From Cryptomeria japonica (taxonomy: Eukaryota; Streptophyta; Pinopsida; Cupressales; Cupressaceae), in contig NC_081409.1 in assembly GCF_030272615.1 (NCBI RefSeq), positions 24,076,406-24,140,405 of the forward strand: a stretch of 64,000 nucleotides of DNA, written 5' to 3'. The notes beneath the pieces are model-generated. The model was given only the letters and a program-made list of their open reading frames with translations, made no database searches and had not been told where the DNA came from. The position numbers and the translations under genes were made by a program. Positions 35,796 through 48,000 of this stretch are shown here, piece after piece; position 1 is the stretch's first letter; each line of letters opens with the position of its first letter.

Positions 35796-36938
35796 ATGGA
35801 TTCCAGTTTTCAGAGACAGCTTAGTGTGGCACTTGAGGATCTTGATGCAACAAGAAATGAGATCAGTTCCTTGAAAAGAAACTTGAATGTTGTTGATGAC
35901 TTCATTAATGACTTGAAGGATCAAGTGAACACTTCAAGAGACAAGAGAAAGGAATTAATGGACAAGCTGAAGGAGAAAGAAGATCAAATCATGGAAAATC
36001 AGGGTAAAGCTGATGAAGTTGACAAGCTTGAGAGAGAGAATGTTGCATTGAAGAATGAGATGCAATCCATTGTGATGAGGTTGACTAAGGAGATTGAGGA
36101 CTAGAAGAAGAATGAAGAGAATTTGACACAATCATTGAAGGACATAGAAGATTAATGTTTCAGTCTTACCTATGAGAATGATCAGTTGAAGCTTGAGTTG
36201 ACATAGTAAAGGAACAATGGTCAAGAACTTGAAAGTCAGATTATTGCCTTAAGAGATGAACTTGCTGCTGCAAATGAATACAAAGACGAATTCAATGCTA
36301 GCTCAACAAGGCTTGATGAGATGCTGGAAAGTCAGAGACATGGAAAGGACATGCAAGGACTTGGATTTGAGAAAGGAGAATCCTCTGGATTTGGACAAAG
36401 CAATGCAAAACCTAATCAGAAGAAGATCAAGAATCCTTTGGTAAGACATCCTAATGCTCATAAATTCAATGGTAGATGCTTTACTTGCAATAAATTTGAT
36501 CATATGGCAAATAAATGTAGAAGTAGGATGAATAATGGAATGAACAATGTGAACAATGGTCCTACCTTTACCGGTCAATGTTTCATATGCAATAATTTTG
36601 GTCACAAGTCAAATATGTGTAGAGTAGTAATGAATAACTTCGAAAACAACAGATGCTATGCTTGTGGGATGTTTGGACATATCTCTAACTAGTGCAGGAT
36701 GAGACCAAACCAAATGAACTTCAGACCGATGCAGAATGTTGTTTGTCGTGCATGCAATAAAGTCGGTCACATTTTAAAATATTGCAGAAGCAAAAATAGC
36801 GCTCCAGTAGACAAGAACAAATCACATGAGAAGGGAAAGGCAAAGGTAGAGGACATCAAAGAAAAACATGAGAAGATGTGGGTCAAAAAAGATGAATCCA
36901 AAGAAGACAATGGATTTGCACCCGAATCCGGTGCATGA
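35796..36938 (+). pseudogene. Gag-like region: coiled coil plus four CCHC zinc knuckles (fossil)
   Basis: The first part is a long charged coiled coil (for example LKDQVNTSRDKRKELMDKL). Four C-X2-C-X4-H-X4-C knuckles follow: CFTCNKFDHMANKC (about 36477), CFICNNFGHKSNMC (about 36580), a third starting CYACGMFGH (about 36655) and CRACNKVGHILKYC (about 36748). Plant gag proteins commonly have one or two knuckles, so four is unusual. The tail is lysine and glutamate rich. The reading frame is not intact. Confidence 0.8.
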
Positions 36939-37157
36939 TCTTCATCCAGTAACTAGGGCTTTATGCCTTAAGGGGAACTTTTCATGTAGATTCTAAGAAC
37001 CCCCTCTTTGGTGATCTGCAATCGATTCTGGAGGGTTGCAGAAGGCTTAAATCATATAGGCGATTACAACGATCCTAAAGAGAATTCCAACACCCAATTG
37101 CAAATTGAGGTATTTATTTGTTTCAAGCTATCAGTATCCGTAAACCCTAAGTTTTAA

Positions 37158-40100
37158 ATGGCTTCAACTTCTGGAATTGCTACCCCATTGGTTGTGGAGA
37201 TTAAGGATAGAGCTCGACCTTTTTTTAAGAAACATCCTTTCAAATTTGTCGAGGATCATCCCAAAGGAGCGTTTTCCTTTGTACCCTATGATGTTCTTCC
37301 TAATGAGGACATAAGGGAATATATCCACTATGATCTTGATGAAATCGGGAGTGCTGACATGTTAAACCTGTACAACAAACATCTAGCAGACAACTTGGGA
37401 AATCTCAAGCCGGAATATCAGCATTTGCAGACCAAGGGTTTTTTCTCAGTTTGTGCATTTTCTGACATTTGATGAGAAAGAATGGATTTGTTTCGTACTC
37501 AACATAATCTGTGATGAATTTACGTGGTTGGATAAGACTCACAAGATTACACAACAAGAAATCCAGGTCATGACTTGTTTGAGTGCATCTAGTGAAGTTC
37601 CTAGCCTGAGGAAAATATCAAACAACATTGTGATTGTTGCCACTGGTTCTTAGTTTGACAGCAGAGCGATGACAATAAATGACATTTTGGAGAATGATGT
37701 CAAGTTTGCATCAATGGTGGTTGGATACAAAGTTTACCAGTGTCTCCGATACTGCTATATACTCTACCTATCTGATGTTGAAGGAAGAAAAGAGGTATGA
37801 TTTGTGCACAGTTCTTTTGAATGAGTTGTTAATCAATTTGAAGAAAATCAAACAAGACAAGAAGCACACCTTTAAGTTTCACACCCTTATCATCTGTTTG
37901 GCACTATACTTCATGAATAAGATCCTCGATGTTCAAGGAAAGGTCCAATGGGCCTATGATAAGCTGGTTGCAATGCAAATCCAGGAAGGGATTATGAGAA
38001 TTGGTGATGCCACAATGAGGATATCTACTCTGTGGGGTTATTTCAAAACGTTTTAGGCCACAATGAAGAGCAGAGAAAGAATTCCAAAGGAAATAGTGGA
38101 GAAATATGAGAAAACAATCTACTTCATGGTTGATAAGGACCAATGCTTAATGGAAGCAGTTGAGCCAAGGATTGTGTGGATTCTTCATATGGGTTATGAA
38201 GTTGATGTTGCTACCCTAGATGCCTATGCTCAATGCATGTTGAGTAATTTGGTTGATGAAAAGGAAGAAAGGTTTGGCACATTCAAGGAGAAAGACCTAG
38301 AGTTGCACAGATAGTTCACAAGCCCTACAAGGAAGAGGAAAGTTTCCAAGATGGCTGAGGAAGTAGTTGTTTAGACGGGATTCACCCGGGAGGAGGTGAA
38401 GCAGGCTAGAGAGAAACGTGCATAAATGGAGGCCAAAGAGGAAACCAAAAAGCCTAAGGCTAAACCAGTTCCCTCTAAAACTAAACCAAAAGAGACTAAG
38501 TCTACCCTTGCTCCGGTTGCACCATCTTCAAGACAGAGTCCATCCAGAAAGGGAGTGTTGAAGCAAAAGGAGAAGCCTAAGCGAACTTATGTTGTCATGT
38601 CTCTGGTGGCCTCTGAGACAGAGTCAGAGGAGGAAGCATGAAAGGCTAAGAAGAAAGGTGAATTTGTAAGGGTGAAGTCACAGTCCGGTGGAGCCCAGCA
38701 AAGTAAGAAAACTAAATCTGAACTTGCCCCTATCGAAAGCCCCAAGAAAGGAAGACATACTAGAATTCAACTTGACAAAGATCTCAGTCTGGTGATTTGC
38801 AAGGCAAATACACGTTTATTCCTCCATTGACAACAGACCAATTGGTTAATGAGATGATTCTTGATGGTAACCCAAAGAATCTAGGAGTATATTATGAAAA
38901 TTTAGATCAGACAGATCAGAGAAAAGGTGAAGAAGTTCTTGTTTTGTATTTACATAACCTTAGCAAAGCTTTGACTGAGCTGGAGCAGAGCATCCCTAAG
39001 GATATATACAACACAGCTAGTAAAATTGATAAGGAAATGAAGGAAATAGAATTGATGAGTGTTTACACTCGTGTCTCCCAAGATGAAGCCAAAAGGCTCG
39101 TTGAGGAGGCTAACAAGAAAGAATTTAGAAGCAAAAATAGGGTGAACAGGTTGATGATTGACAAGGTAGAAGAAGTAAGAAAGGAGATTGAAGATATTTG
39201 GAGAAGAATAACAATGAATGATCCATTGTACAAAGATGCAGTTAAGACCTCTTAGCCAGAAGTAAAAGAAGGTGTTTTTGGTGATTAGAAGGATGAAACT
39301 CAGACTGAGGGACATCTAGAAGACCAAGGAAATACAACCACTGATGGTAAGATTGGTGATAATCCTCTGGTGGTAGACAGTTTTATAGTCCCTAAGATTC
39401 AAAAGGATGTTACAACACCAAGTGGCAACACTGGTACACAAGATAAAGGGGATAGAGTTGAAAAGGAACCATAGAAAGCAAAGGTAAATAATGTTAAGGT
39501 AGACAAGGGTAAAGGAGTTGTTGATCCAACAATTGACACTCTTGCAGTTACAAGGACCCCACCTCAAATCTCTATCAATCTAGATGGTCCTCTAAATCTT
39601 GGACAAATGTCACCTACAGAGAAGTTGATGCTTGTAGTAGCTATTCAAGCTCAGGCTAGTTAGAATATGGTAAAATCTAAATTCGAGGATAAAAATCTCA
39701 TTTTGATGTATGTCGATGTGTTACAGAAGGTGGCTCTGGGTGTACAGTTAGATCCTAATACTAGCCCCTCCGGTAAACCTACAATTGATTAATAGTGTAA
39801 ATACCAACTTTTATTTTGTAGAGAAATCTATTACTAAGCGAGTTTTAGATAGATTCAAGGATGTAAGAATGCAGTCATTCTGGAAAATGATTGAAGATGA
39901 TAGAGTTAGATTGAATAAAGGTTTGCAGATTATTTCAGATGCATTGGCAGAAGGTGATAAATTATATAAGTCTTGTGTAATTTTGCCCAAATTCACTGTA
40001 GATATAGATAAGCAAATAAGTGTTTGCTAGGGTAAACTCATTGGCATTTCTCAATCTTTTGATCCTAATGTAGTTCTAACCAGCAATGTTGAAGGGCAGA

Positions 40101-40393
40101 TAATGGCTCTCAATGATCAGATCTCAAGCCTTGATGTAGATAAGGACATAATTTTGAGGAGAGTTGGTGAACTCCGGAACTTGATTGCCCCTGGGTTGGA
40201 CACCATGTTGATCAATAAGGTAGATTGTATGAAGGCAATGGCCCAACCTATTTCATCTAATCTAAAAGATGCAGAGATTCAGGCAACTATATTTAGTGCA
40301 TTCATTACAGTTTTGGATAACTTGAAGAGTGGGTGGGACACTCACCTAGGATTTTTGAAGACCATTTTTGCTGACATCTTCAAGTACTTGTAA
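37158..40393 (+). pseudogene. Unrecognised coding region in place of pol (fossil)
   Basis: A run of same-sense coding traces begins MASTSGIATPLVVEIKD. It continues through a hydrophobic-mixed globular-looking part (to about 38310), a Lys/Pro/Ser-rich basic segment (about 38420-38760) and a charged, coiled-coil-like end (to 40393). None of the retroviral enzyme motifs is present. I do not recognise the family. It may be an element-specific protein or a captured host gene. Many breaks are present. Confidence 0.6.
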
Positions 40394-40623
40394 AGTCTCT
40401 GGTAGGTATCTTTGTATATAAATTTTGGACAACACCCCATCTTTGGCATTGTTGTCAAAGGGGGAGAGTAAATGTGAAAAATGTACAGTAGAAGAGTGTA
40501 ATTACAAGTTTCAAAATTCTGTTTCTAAGGGGGAGCCTTAGAAATTCTTTTGATCCGGTGTTCAAGTTTTTCAACACTTAGCCATTTTTCATGACTGTTG
40601 CCATCAATGCCAAAGGGGGAGAT

Positions 40624-41551
40624 TGTTGGCAATTGACACTCATCCAGTGGCTTTTGATGGTTGATTATTGGTTTAGGGTTGTCATTGATGGCAACTCTTC
40701 TTGAGATTCCTATTCGGTAATCACGAATCTTGATTTTCGGAAGAGGATGTCAACTTGTAGCCAGTTAACTGATATTTCAGGTTGTGCAGAGCAATTTTCG
40801 TCTGGAAGCTTTTCGGTGATTGCGGTGTTATGAATTCTGTATGGGATGATTGGGCCGACATAGAAATCATTTTATCAATATTTTGGTGATCCGGTCAAGT
40901 TGACATATGACTACACGTTACATTAGTGGGCCGACTTGATAAATGATCTATTTTGTGATTGCAGATATATAAGTCTGGTATGGAAGATATTTTTGTGGAA
41001 TGGTATGATTGTATGCGAGCGAGTGGTGATTGAGAATCCTTTGTAGCACAGTTTCATGTGCACATTCTTGATCCGGTTGCTGACTGAGACAAAGAACATA
41101 GTAGAACAACATAGGTGATACAGTTAGTGTATTTGGGACTTAACCAGAACTCATCCAGGCATTATAGATGCTATTTTGGAGTTCATTTGTTGTAATTCAT
41201 CATTGTAATTAATCAGTAAGGCAGTGAGCCTTTCGAGGTTGTAGCCCTTATTGTATTTGAGCAATGAGCTCTAAGTAGTGTGCCTAAATGCCCGTGCGTT
41301 CCCCATATTGTAATATTGTTTGGCTACTGGGCATAGTGGAATAATATTATGGGTTCAAATCCCATCGTGGTTTTTCCCATTTGGGTTTCCATGTAAAAAT
41401 CCCGGTGTTATGATTTTGTGGTTGATTGTTTTATGTTCTTGCATTTTCAATTTCATGTGTATGCTTCCGGTGGTTTAAAGTAAAATCAAAAAATTTAATA
41501 ACTAGTAGATCATTGATTCACCCCCCCTCTTAGTGATCCCTGATTCCAACA
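40624..41551 (+). repeat. 3' LTR of the non-autonomous element
   Basis: It starts TGTTGGCAATTGACAC after the purine-rich CAAAGGGGGAGAT and ends CCAACA. It is followed by CAAAT, the right target duplication. Confidence 0.9.
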
Positions 41552-41857
41552 CAAATGAGATTGCTTAAGTTTTTCGCATGCATATAAGGTATTCCCCCTT
41601 TTGCTAGTGTAATATAGAGGTATGAGACTATTATCTTAGTCCATCCTAGTTCTTATGAAGACTTGCACTTTCAAGACTATTTTTTGGAACCAACAAAATA
41701 GAGTTATGTGTTTCCCAACTGGAACTCCTATGGCATCCTGGTCATTCCTATTTGCTTAGCTTCATTCTAAGTCAAATTCATACCTTTACTAAGACCTTAC
41801 ACATTTTCACCAAATAACTACTCTAAGAATTGTCTTTTTACTTGTTGATGCTTATCT

Positions 41858-41859
<2 letters not shown>

Positions 41860-41894
<35 letters not shown>
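41860..41894. repeat. (AC)n microsatellite
   Basis: An uninterrupted run of about 17 AC units. Confidence 0.95.
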
Positions 41895-41896
<2 letters not shown>

Positions 41897-42669
41897 ATTC
41901 TCAACCCAAAAACATAAATTCTCCAAAAGAGCAACTTGGAAGATTCTTAGCATTAATAGTAAAACCCGACTTTTTTCCATTCTCTTCATTTAGAAAATTA
42001 TGAATCATTCAAATTAAGGACTCTACATTGAGATGTTCTTCCCTAAATCAAATCTTCTAATTAAAAACAAATTCTAACACTTGATAAAGAAATTTTTTCC
42101 AAAAAGTTCATATGACATGCCTGATTGGTTTTGTGAGATCATTGGGAGATGAAGGCTAAGAGATGCTAGCTCCTTCCTCAAACCAATCTTCAACCTTTCA
42201 CCTCTTCAATATGTGATGATTATCTCTTCTTTCTAATTCTCCAATTGTGAGTGAGTAAACCTCACTTTCTACACAATCTTCTTAAAGGCTACAATTCAAA
42301 AGTAACAAATCACCATGAAATGAATTTGCTCAAAAAGCCCCTTTAAATCATTTGGCTATCCTATATATATAACCAACCTTGAGAAAATCTTTCCAAGGTA
42401 ATTCAATCCACTTCCCACCCAAATAGAAGTTGAATAAATTCCATAATAATCCTTAACAAATTGTGGTTATCCCTTAATAACTATACAACCTTATTATTAA
42501 TTAAATCTTCCCCATAAATGGGATCGTTAATGATATACTTTGTATGGATTAACACTTTCCTAGTTAATAGGAGGTGTGATAAAATAAACCATTTAAATAG
42601 AATGCCACCATTCCCAAGATGGTTACGACTTAATATGTTTATTTGTTTTACCACATGCAAAGTTGTTAG
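41895..42669. other. No gene seen
   Basis: This is AT-rich flank of the MULE. A long minus-strand ORF here continues into the TIR and is not a gene. Confidence 0.45.
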
Positions 42670-42677
42670 GCGCCCTC

Positions 42678-43052
42678 CGGCACTGGCTATCCAGGGGAAA
42701 ATTTGCACCGCCTGGATAGCCGTGCTTCCTCGGTCCGTGCCCCTCCGCGTTCGTGTCTGCCCGCCTGCGTGAAAGGTGCCCGTGAAAGGACGTCGCCTCA
42801 AACCGCTCGCCACACGTCTGCCGGTCCGGATTTCCCTTTTTCCTGCGGATTCCGGATTTACCCCCTCCGCCTGCGTGCCGTTCCGTTTTGTGGTTTCGTA
42901 CGGTTGTGACTGTGGTATACTCAGAAACCCTTTCAAATTAACAGCTTCCGATATGTGCAAAAGAAATAGGTTAATTTTTCATCGGTTTTCACTTTCTCTT
43001 TTTTTTTAATATTACTTTCACATTTTCTTAATCGTTTTTTTAACCTGTTGCA
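42678..43052 (+). repeat. Left TIR of the MULE
   Basis: It matches the complement of 52830-53218. It contains an internal palindrome: GGCTATCCAGG (42685-42695) and CCTGGATAGCC (42711-42721). ORFs that read through it (for example on the minus strand from 42960) are artefacts shared by both TIRs. Confidence 0.95.
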
Positions 43053-45062
43053 TTTCCTGTAGGTTTATGGTTATCTATTGTGATGTTGCACTCGCCAATA
43101 GTCTGGAATTGTTTTTATCTTTATTAATTAATCAACCAATATGCAACATGTAGAAGTCAAGATGAATCACAATATTTAAAAAAAAAAAAAAAAATTCAAA
43201 ATTTCAAAAATGATAATGAAAAGTTCATTTAATAAATATCATATGTATCAATAATGAACAATTTTTTTTTTGATTATTTTAATATATACAAATTTTTAGT
43301 CATAAATTTAAATACTTTTCATTTAGTCATTAAAAAAACCCTATTTTCACTCAATTAATTTTATATATATATATATATATATTAGGGGGAAAGGTACCAA
43401 AAAATTGATAATGAAAAGTTCATTTAATAAATATCACATGTACCAATAGTGGATAATTTTTTTTTTGATCATTTTAATATATGATCATTTTAGAATTATG
43501 TTTAAAAAAATTATATTTTTAATATAACAATTATAATATATAATAATTATTAATACTATTTTATTGAAGTGAGATTTATAGTTAATATTATATAAATATA
43601 ATTAAAATAATAATAATTAAGAATTATAGAAAATATTTTTTTACTTGTAATATAATATTTTAAATGATATTATATATTAATAATGATATTTATAATTTAA
43701 CTCTTTTAATAATTACGTCGAAGGCATCTTATTTGAAAGAGATGAGCTCGGTTTTTCATCGAACGGCGGATAATGTTGTAGAAGAGAAGCAAGACCATCG
43801 AAACGATCTTTTGGGTTCAATTTTATCAGTATTATTTAACATGTCATTGATTTGTATTTGTCCGATACTTTAGTATAACACTATACTTTGTTTCTTTTTG
43901 GTAAAATGCACTCTCGCACATTCATTTTAAAAAAAATTTATTCCCACGTGTTTGTACATGGCCTTAGACAAATATTGGCATAAATTGCAAGTAAAAAAAA
44001 TTCCCATAACATAGATATGTTAGAGAGACATTAATGTGCATCACAATGAGGTGTCAAAAATATATGAAACCTACAAAACATGAAAGCAACTTCCCCTATA
44101 AAGGTCAAATGCGTATGTAAAGATAGATATTGTTTGAATGTCAAATTCCCCTATACCCTTGAAAACTTCATTTATGATCAACTTTCAAATGGATCAATAA
44201 ATTCCCTAGGAAGGCTCAAATAAGTGTGGTAGGAAACAATGAAATTCTAACCTTTGTGAAACGAATCTACACCTTCTACATGTTAAATTTGTCCTCTAAT
44301 TTGAAATCTTTTCAAGACCTTATGAGATTTAGTAAGCAACATCATTAATATAGCTGAAATATGGAAGAGCCAAATATTTTTCGTTAGAGAATAAGAATAA
44401 GAAGAAGTTTTAACAAATTGGTTATTTTTTAATTTATATATATAAATTTTTTATTCATAATTTATATGCCTAATTTTTAAAATATCTTTATTGTCCATTT
44501 TTCAAACATAGATAAATAAAATTCATACCTAGATAATCTTCAAATATAAATACCACCCCTTACAGAATACAATAGATTGAATGATGAGACAATGTTGAAT
44601 GGGAAGTGGGAGACAACATAAATACACCAAGATGATGAATAGATATAATATAGAAATGAAAATATAAAGCATCATAGAGCTACCACCATGATTGGAAATC
44701 AAATCCATTGGAAATGCACATATCATTCATATTAGTTATAGTCACAATATGAGAGAACTCACACTACCAAATTTTTTGTCAAATATAAGCATAGGAGATA
44801 TATCATTGCAACTTTGTATTATATATATAATAATAAATGTGACCATTGTGGAAGTGAGTAAGTCACTACACATAAATTTCACAAAAGCTTACAAAAGGAT
44901 GAGCCAATTTTTCACATATACAATAGTAGTCTAACTCAAAAGTACAATATACAAATTAAGTCTTTATCTTAATTCCACAATCCACTCCCTCCAAGCTCTA
45001 ATTTTAAAATAGAGTTAAAGTACTTAACGATTAATACATTGGAGAATAATACACTATAGTGA
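43053..45062. other. MULE interior, no gene; AT-rich
   Basis: Two related blocks at about 43190-43300 and 43390-43480 share AATGATAATGAAAAGTTCATTTAATAAATATCA-like sequence, also related to part of the MITE-like element near 23780-23830. A (TA)n run lies at 43364-43382. No coding region is supported downstream of the transposase stop. Confidence 0.5.
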
Positions 45063-48000
45063 TTAACCAAAAAAGTGTTGATCATGATCCTCCATATGAA
45101 TATCATCAACACCTGAAAATACATATGAGGACATTATAAGATTAATTTTCAAATTGAAGACTCAAATTTGATTGAAGTTTAATTTACTTACCGTTTCCGC
45201 TTTGCATTGTGTCCATTATTGTCATCATTTGATTAAGATCAATAGAAAATGGTTGCATGTTTTTTTGAGAGTTTTGTTGGCCATCTAAAGTTGCAATAAC
45301 ATTCACATTAATATATCACGTATAAAATTAATTTATATATTAAAGACTGAAAATTAATGAAGTTCACTTCACAATTTCATTACCATCTCTAGCTTGCATG
45401 GCATCAACTATTGTTGTTGTTGTCTTCTCAGGATCAACAGAAATCGGTACCATATATTCTTGATTTTTTTGATGATCTTCTAATGCTGCAATAACAAGCA
45501 CATTCAACACATCAGCTTAGATAAAATTAATTATAAACTAAAGACACAAAATTGATTGTTTTTATTTAATAATTTTGTGACCATATCTAGTTTGTATTGC
45601 ATCCATTGTCATTGATGTCTGGTTAAGATCAATAGAAAAGGGCAGCATATGTTGTTGATCTTTTTCTTTATCACCTGAAATTGCATTGAAGTACACATGT
45701 AACACATCAACTTAGATAAAATGCTCAAGTATAAAATCACATTACGTAATTAATCTAAACAATATTAAAATTCATAATTACCTGCAACAGTTTGTTGAAA
45801 TGTTTGAGCTGAAATAATACTAAGCATTGATGGTTGATCTCTAGAAATTGTATCTTTTTGTTTAATTAAGTACAAAAAAATGGTTAGAGATAGGAATTGA
45901 GTATTTTTCAATAAAAATTAATAAAAATGTTTAATATTGACTAACTTACTATCTACAGCTTGTATTTCATCTGTTAGCATTTGGTTTAGATCAATGGAGA
46001 AAGGCAATCGACGTCGTCGAGTACTTTCTTGATCATTCAAACCTATAATAAACATATGTTTAACATATGAAATAAAAATAAGAAGTATTGATATGTGAAT
46101 TACTCAAATACCTATGAATAAATGTACTCACCTTGCTGCATGATAATATCTCTTTCTTCTTGTATTGCTATGCCTGAGCGATTGGTGACCTTTTTTTTCT
46201 TTTGCTTTCTACATCTTGTAGAGGGGAATAGAAAAGTTTCATGCTCCTCAACTCTTTCATTTAAGTTTTCAGATATGGCATTACGTCTTTGATGAATAGA
46301 ATGACGTTTGTGCATTTTGGTTGGACTAAACCATGGTGATATTCGTCTAATAGACATGTTCTCTGAGCCAGGGATTGATCTAAATTTGGAAGATGAAGCA
46401 AGAGATGCATTGATATCTTTTCTAAACCTCTCAACACACTGACTAAAAATGTTTTTTTCATCTTCACTGGTCGGTAAATTTTGGAGCAATGAATTTTAAA
46501 TAATCAATGGAACTTTGAAATCCATCATTAGAAGTATTAGATGATATCCAACCATCTGTAATAGAAACAATAGTGATTAAGTCAAAAAATATTTAAAAAC
46601 AACGCATATTTCATTATAAAATGATGCTTTTAAGAATTACCAGTTCTTTGAGCTTCACCAACGACAACCCCATGCACATCTTGATCTTATGAGGGTATGC
46701 AACCATCTACAATTGAAATAAGAATTAATCAATGATATGAATCAAAAAATCATTTTATACTTAATTATAAACATCATATCAACATTACCAATGATGTCAA
46801 TTTCATGACTAGAATTCCCTCTAACTTCATCAATATCATCAACCAGTAGAGTAACATCATCTACAATTCAATAAGATTAATTTAGTTAGTATTGAAAAAA
46901 AATTATAATAATTAAAAATATAAATATTAAACTTAAATATGAAATGACACTTACCAACAACCTGGTCTTGCTCATTTGGTTTGTTTCTCTTTAGAATATC
47001 TAAGACCTTCAACACATGTTTGCATGTGTTTCCTCTTTTTGCCCAATCACAATCACACACATGCAAATTTGGTTCAAATTTCCTAACAAAATACCATTTT
47101 GTTGGAATTGTTTGGCTTCTTATCCTATATGTGTTAGGGAGGAGATCATATAGAAAACAATCTGCATCTGCTATATTTTTTGATCTCTCTAGAGCAGTTA
47201 TGTAATATCTTTCCTTTTTGAAGTTTGTGAGGAATCCAGATAACTGCAAATATCTTTTATTTTTGTAGAATGGTTCTACTCTATGAAGAAGTGTATGAAT
47301 AAGCCAATCCATTCTCCTTGTGCATTTCTTAGAACGATCACTTAAATAGTGACTCTTAATGTGGGAGTGGTATGACTCTATAGAAGCATTGGTTTCTTGA
47401 TTTGCATGAGAGAAGTTTCGAAAATGTTTTGCCCACATTGCTATACAAACAAACATAATGAAGTCTTAGCATATACAAAAAACAACTTAAATTATGAAAA
47501 TGTATACAAACAATAATTGATAACTTGATTATCTTACCAATACGACTCTCATCATGACACCAAGTATTTTGAAAGTAATCAATAAATTTCTTCTCTTCTT
47601 TGAATTCCTCCATAAAATTTTTGATCGATTGAGTAGTGATGCCTTGATCATCACTTATTTCATACATTATCTCACCCAATCTATCAAATATATGTGTTGC
47701 AACATCCTTATTACTAACATACCTAGATTACATAATAGAAGATCAAATTATGAAGTTGACGCGTGTAATTTACCATATGTTTTAATTAAAGATTGACTTA
47801 CCTATACACATTCTTCAACCATGCCCTACGTACATGCCAAATGCATAACAATACTTGACAATCAAAGGATAACCTACAAGTTACATCATCAAAGTTTATA
47901 AGTGGGATTTTAACAAAATTAATTGTTAAATTGAAACTAGTTAATGTTGAAAATTAGGGAATATAAATTTTGATAAACTAAATATTAAGAAATTACAATC

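Larger units (their letters stand above)
34771..41551 (+). mobile_element. Non-autonomous LTR retrotransposon with both LTRs (decayed)
   Basis: The LTRs are 34771-35727 and 40624-41551, both of the form TG...CCAACA. The left flank CGAAT and right flank CAAAT match at four of five bases, consistent with a decayed target duplication. A tRNA-iMet primer site follows the 5' LTR and a GGGGGAGAT-type purine tract precedes the 3' LTR. The interior holds a gag-like region and a long unrecognised coding region, but no protease, RT, RNase H or integrase, so movement would need proteins from a partner. By eye the LTRs differ at about one base in ten to twelve over the first 330 bp, which makes the insertion old. 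The coding parts have many breaks. Confidence 0.9.

Noticed and set aside
42481-42960. 159-codon minus-strand ORF and a matching ORF at 52861-53238
   Set aside because: The shared peptide is only the TIR sequence read through; both start outside or at the inner TIR edge and have no family signature.
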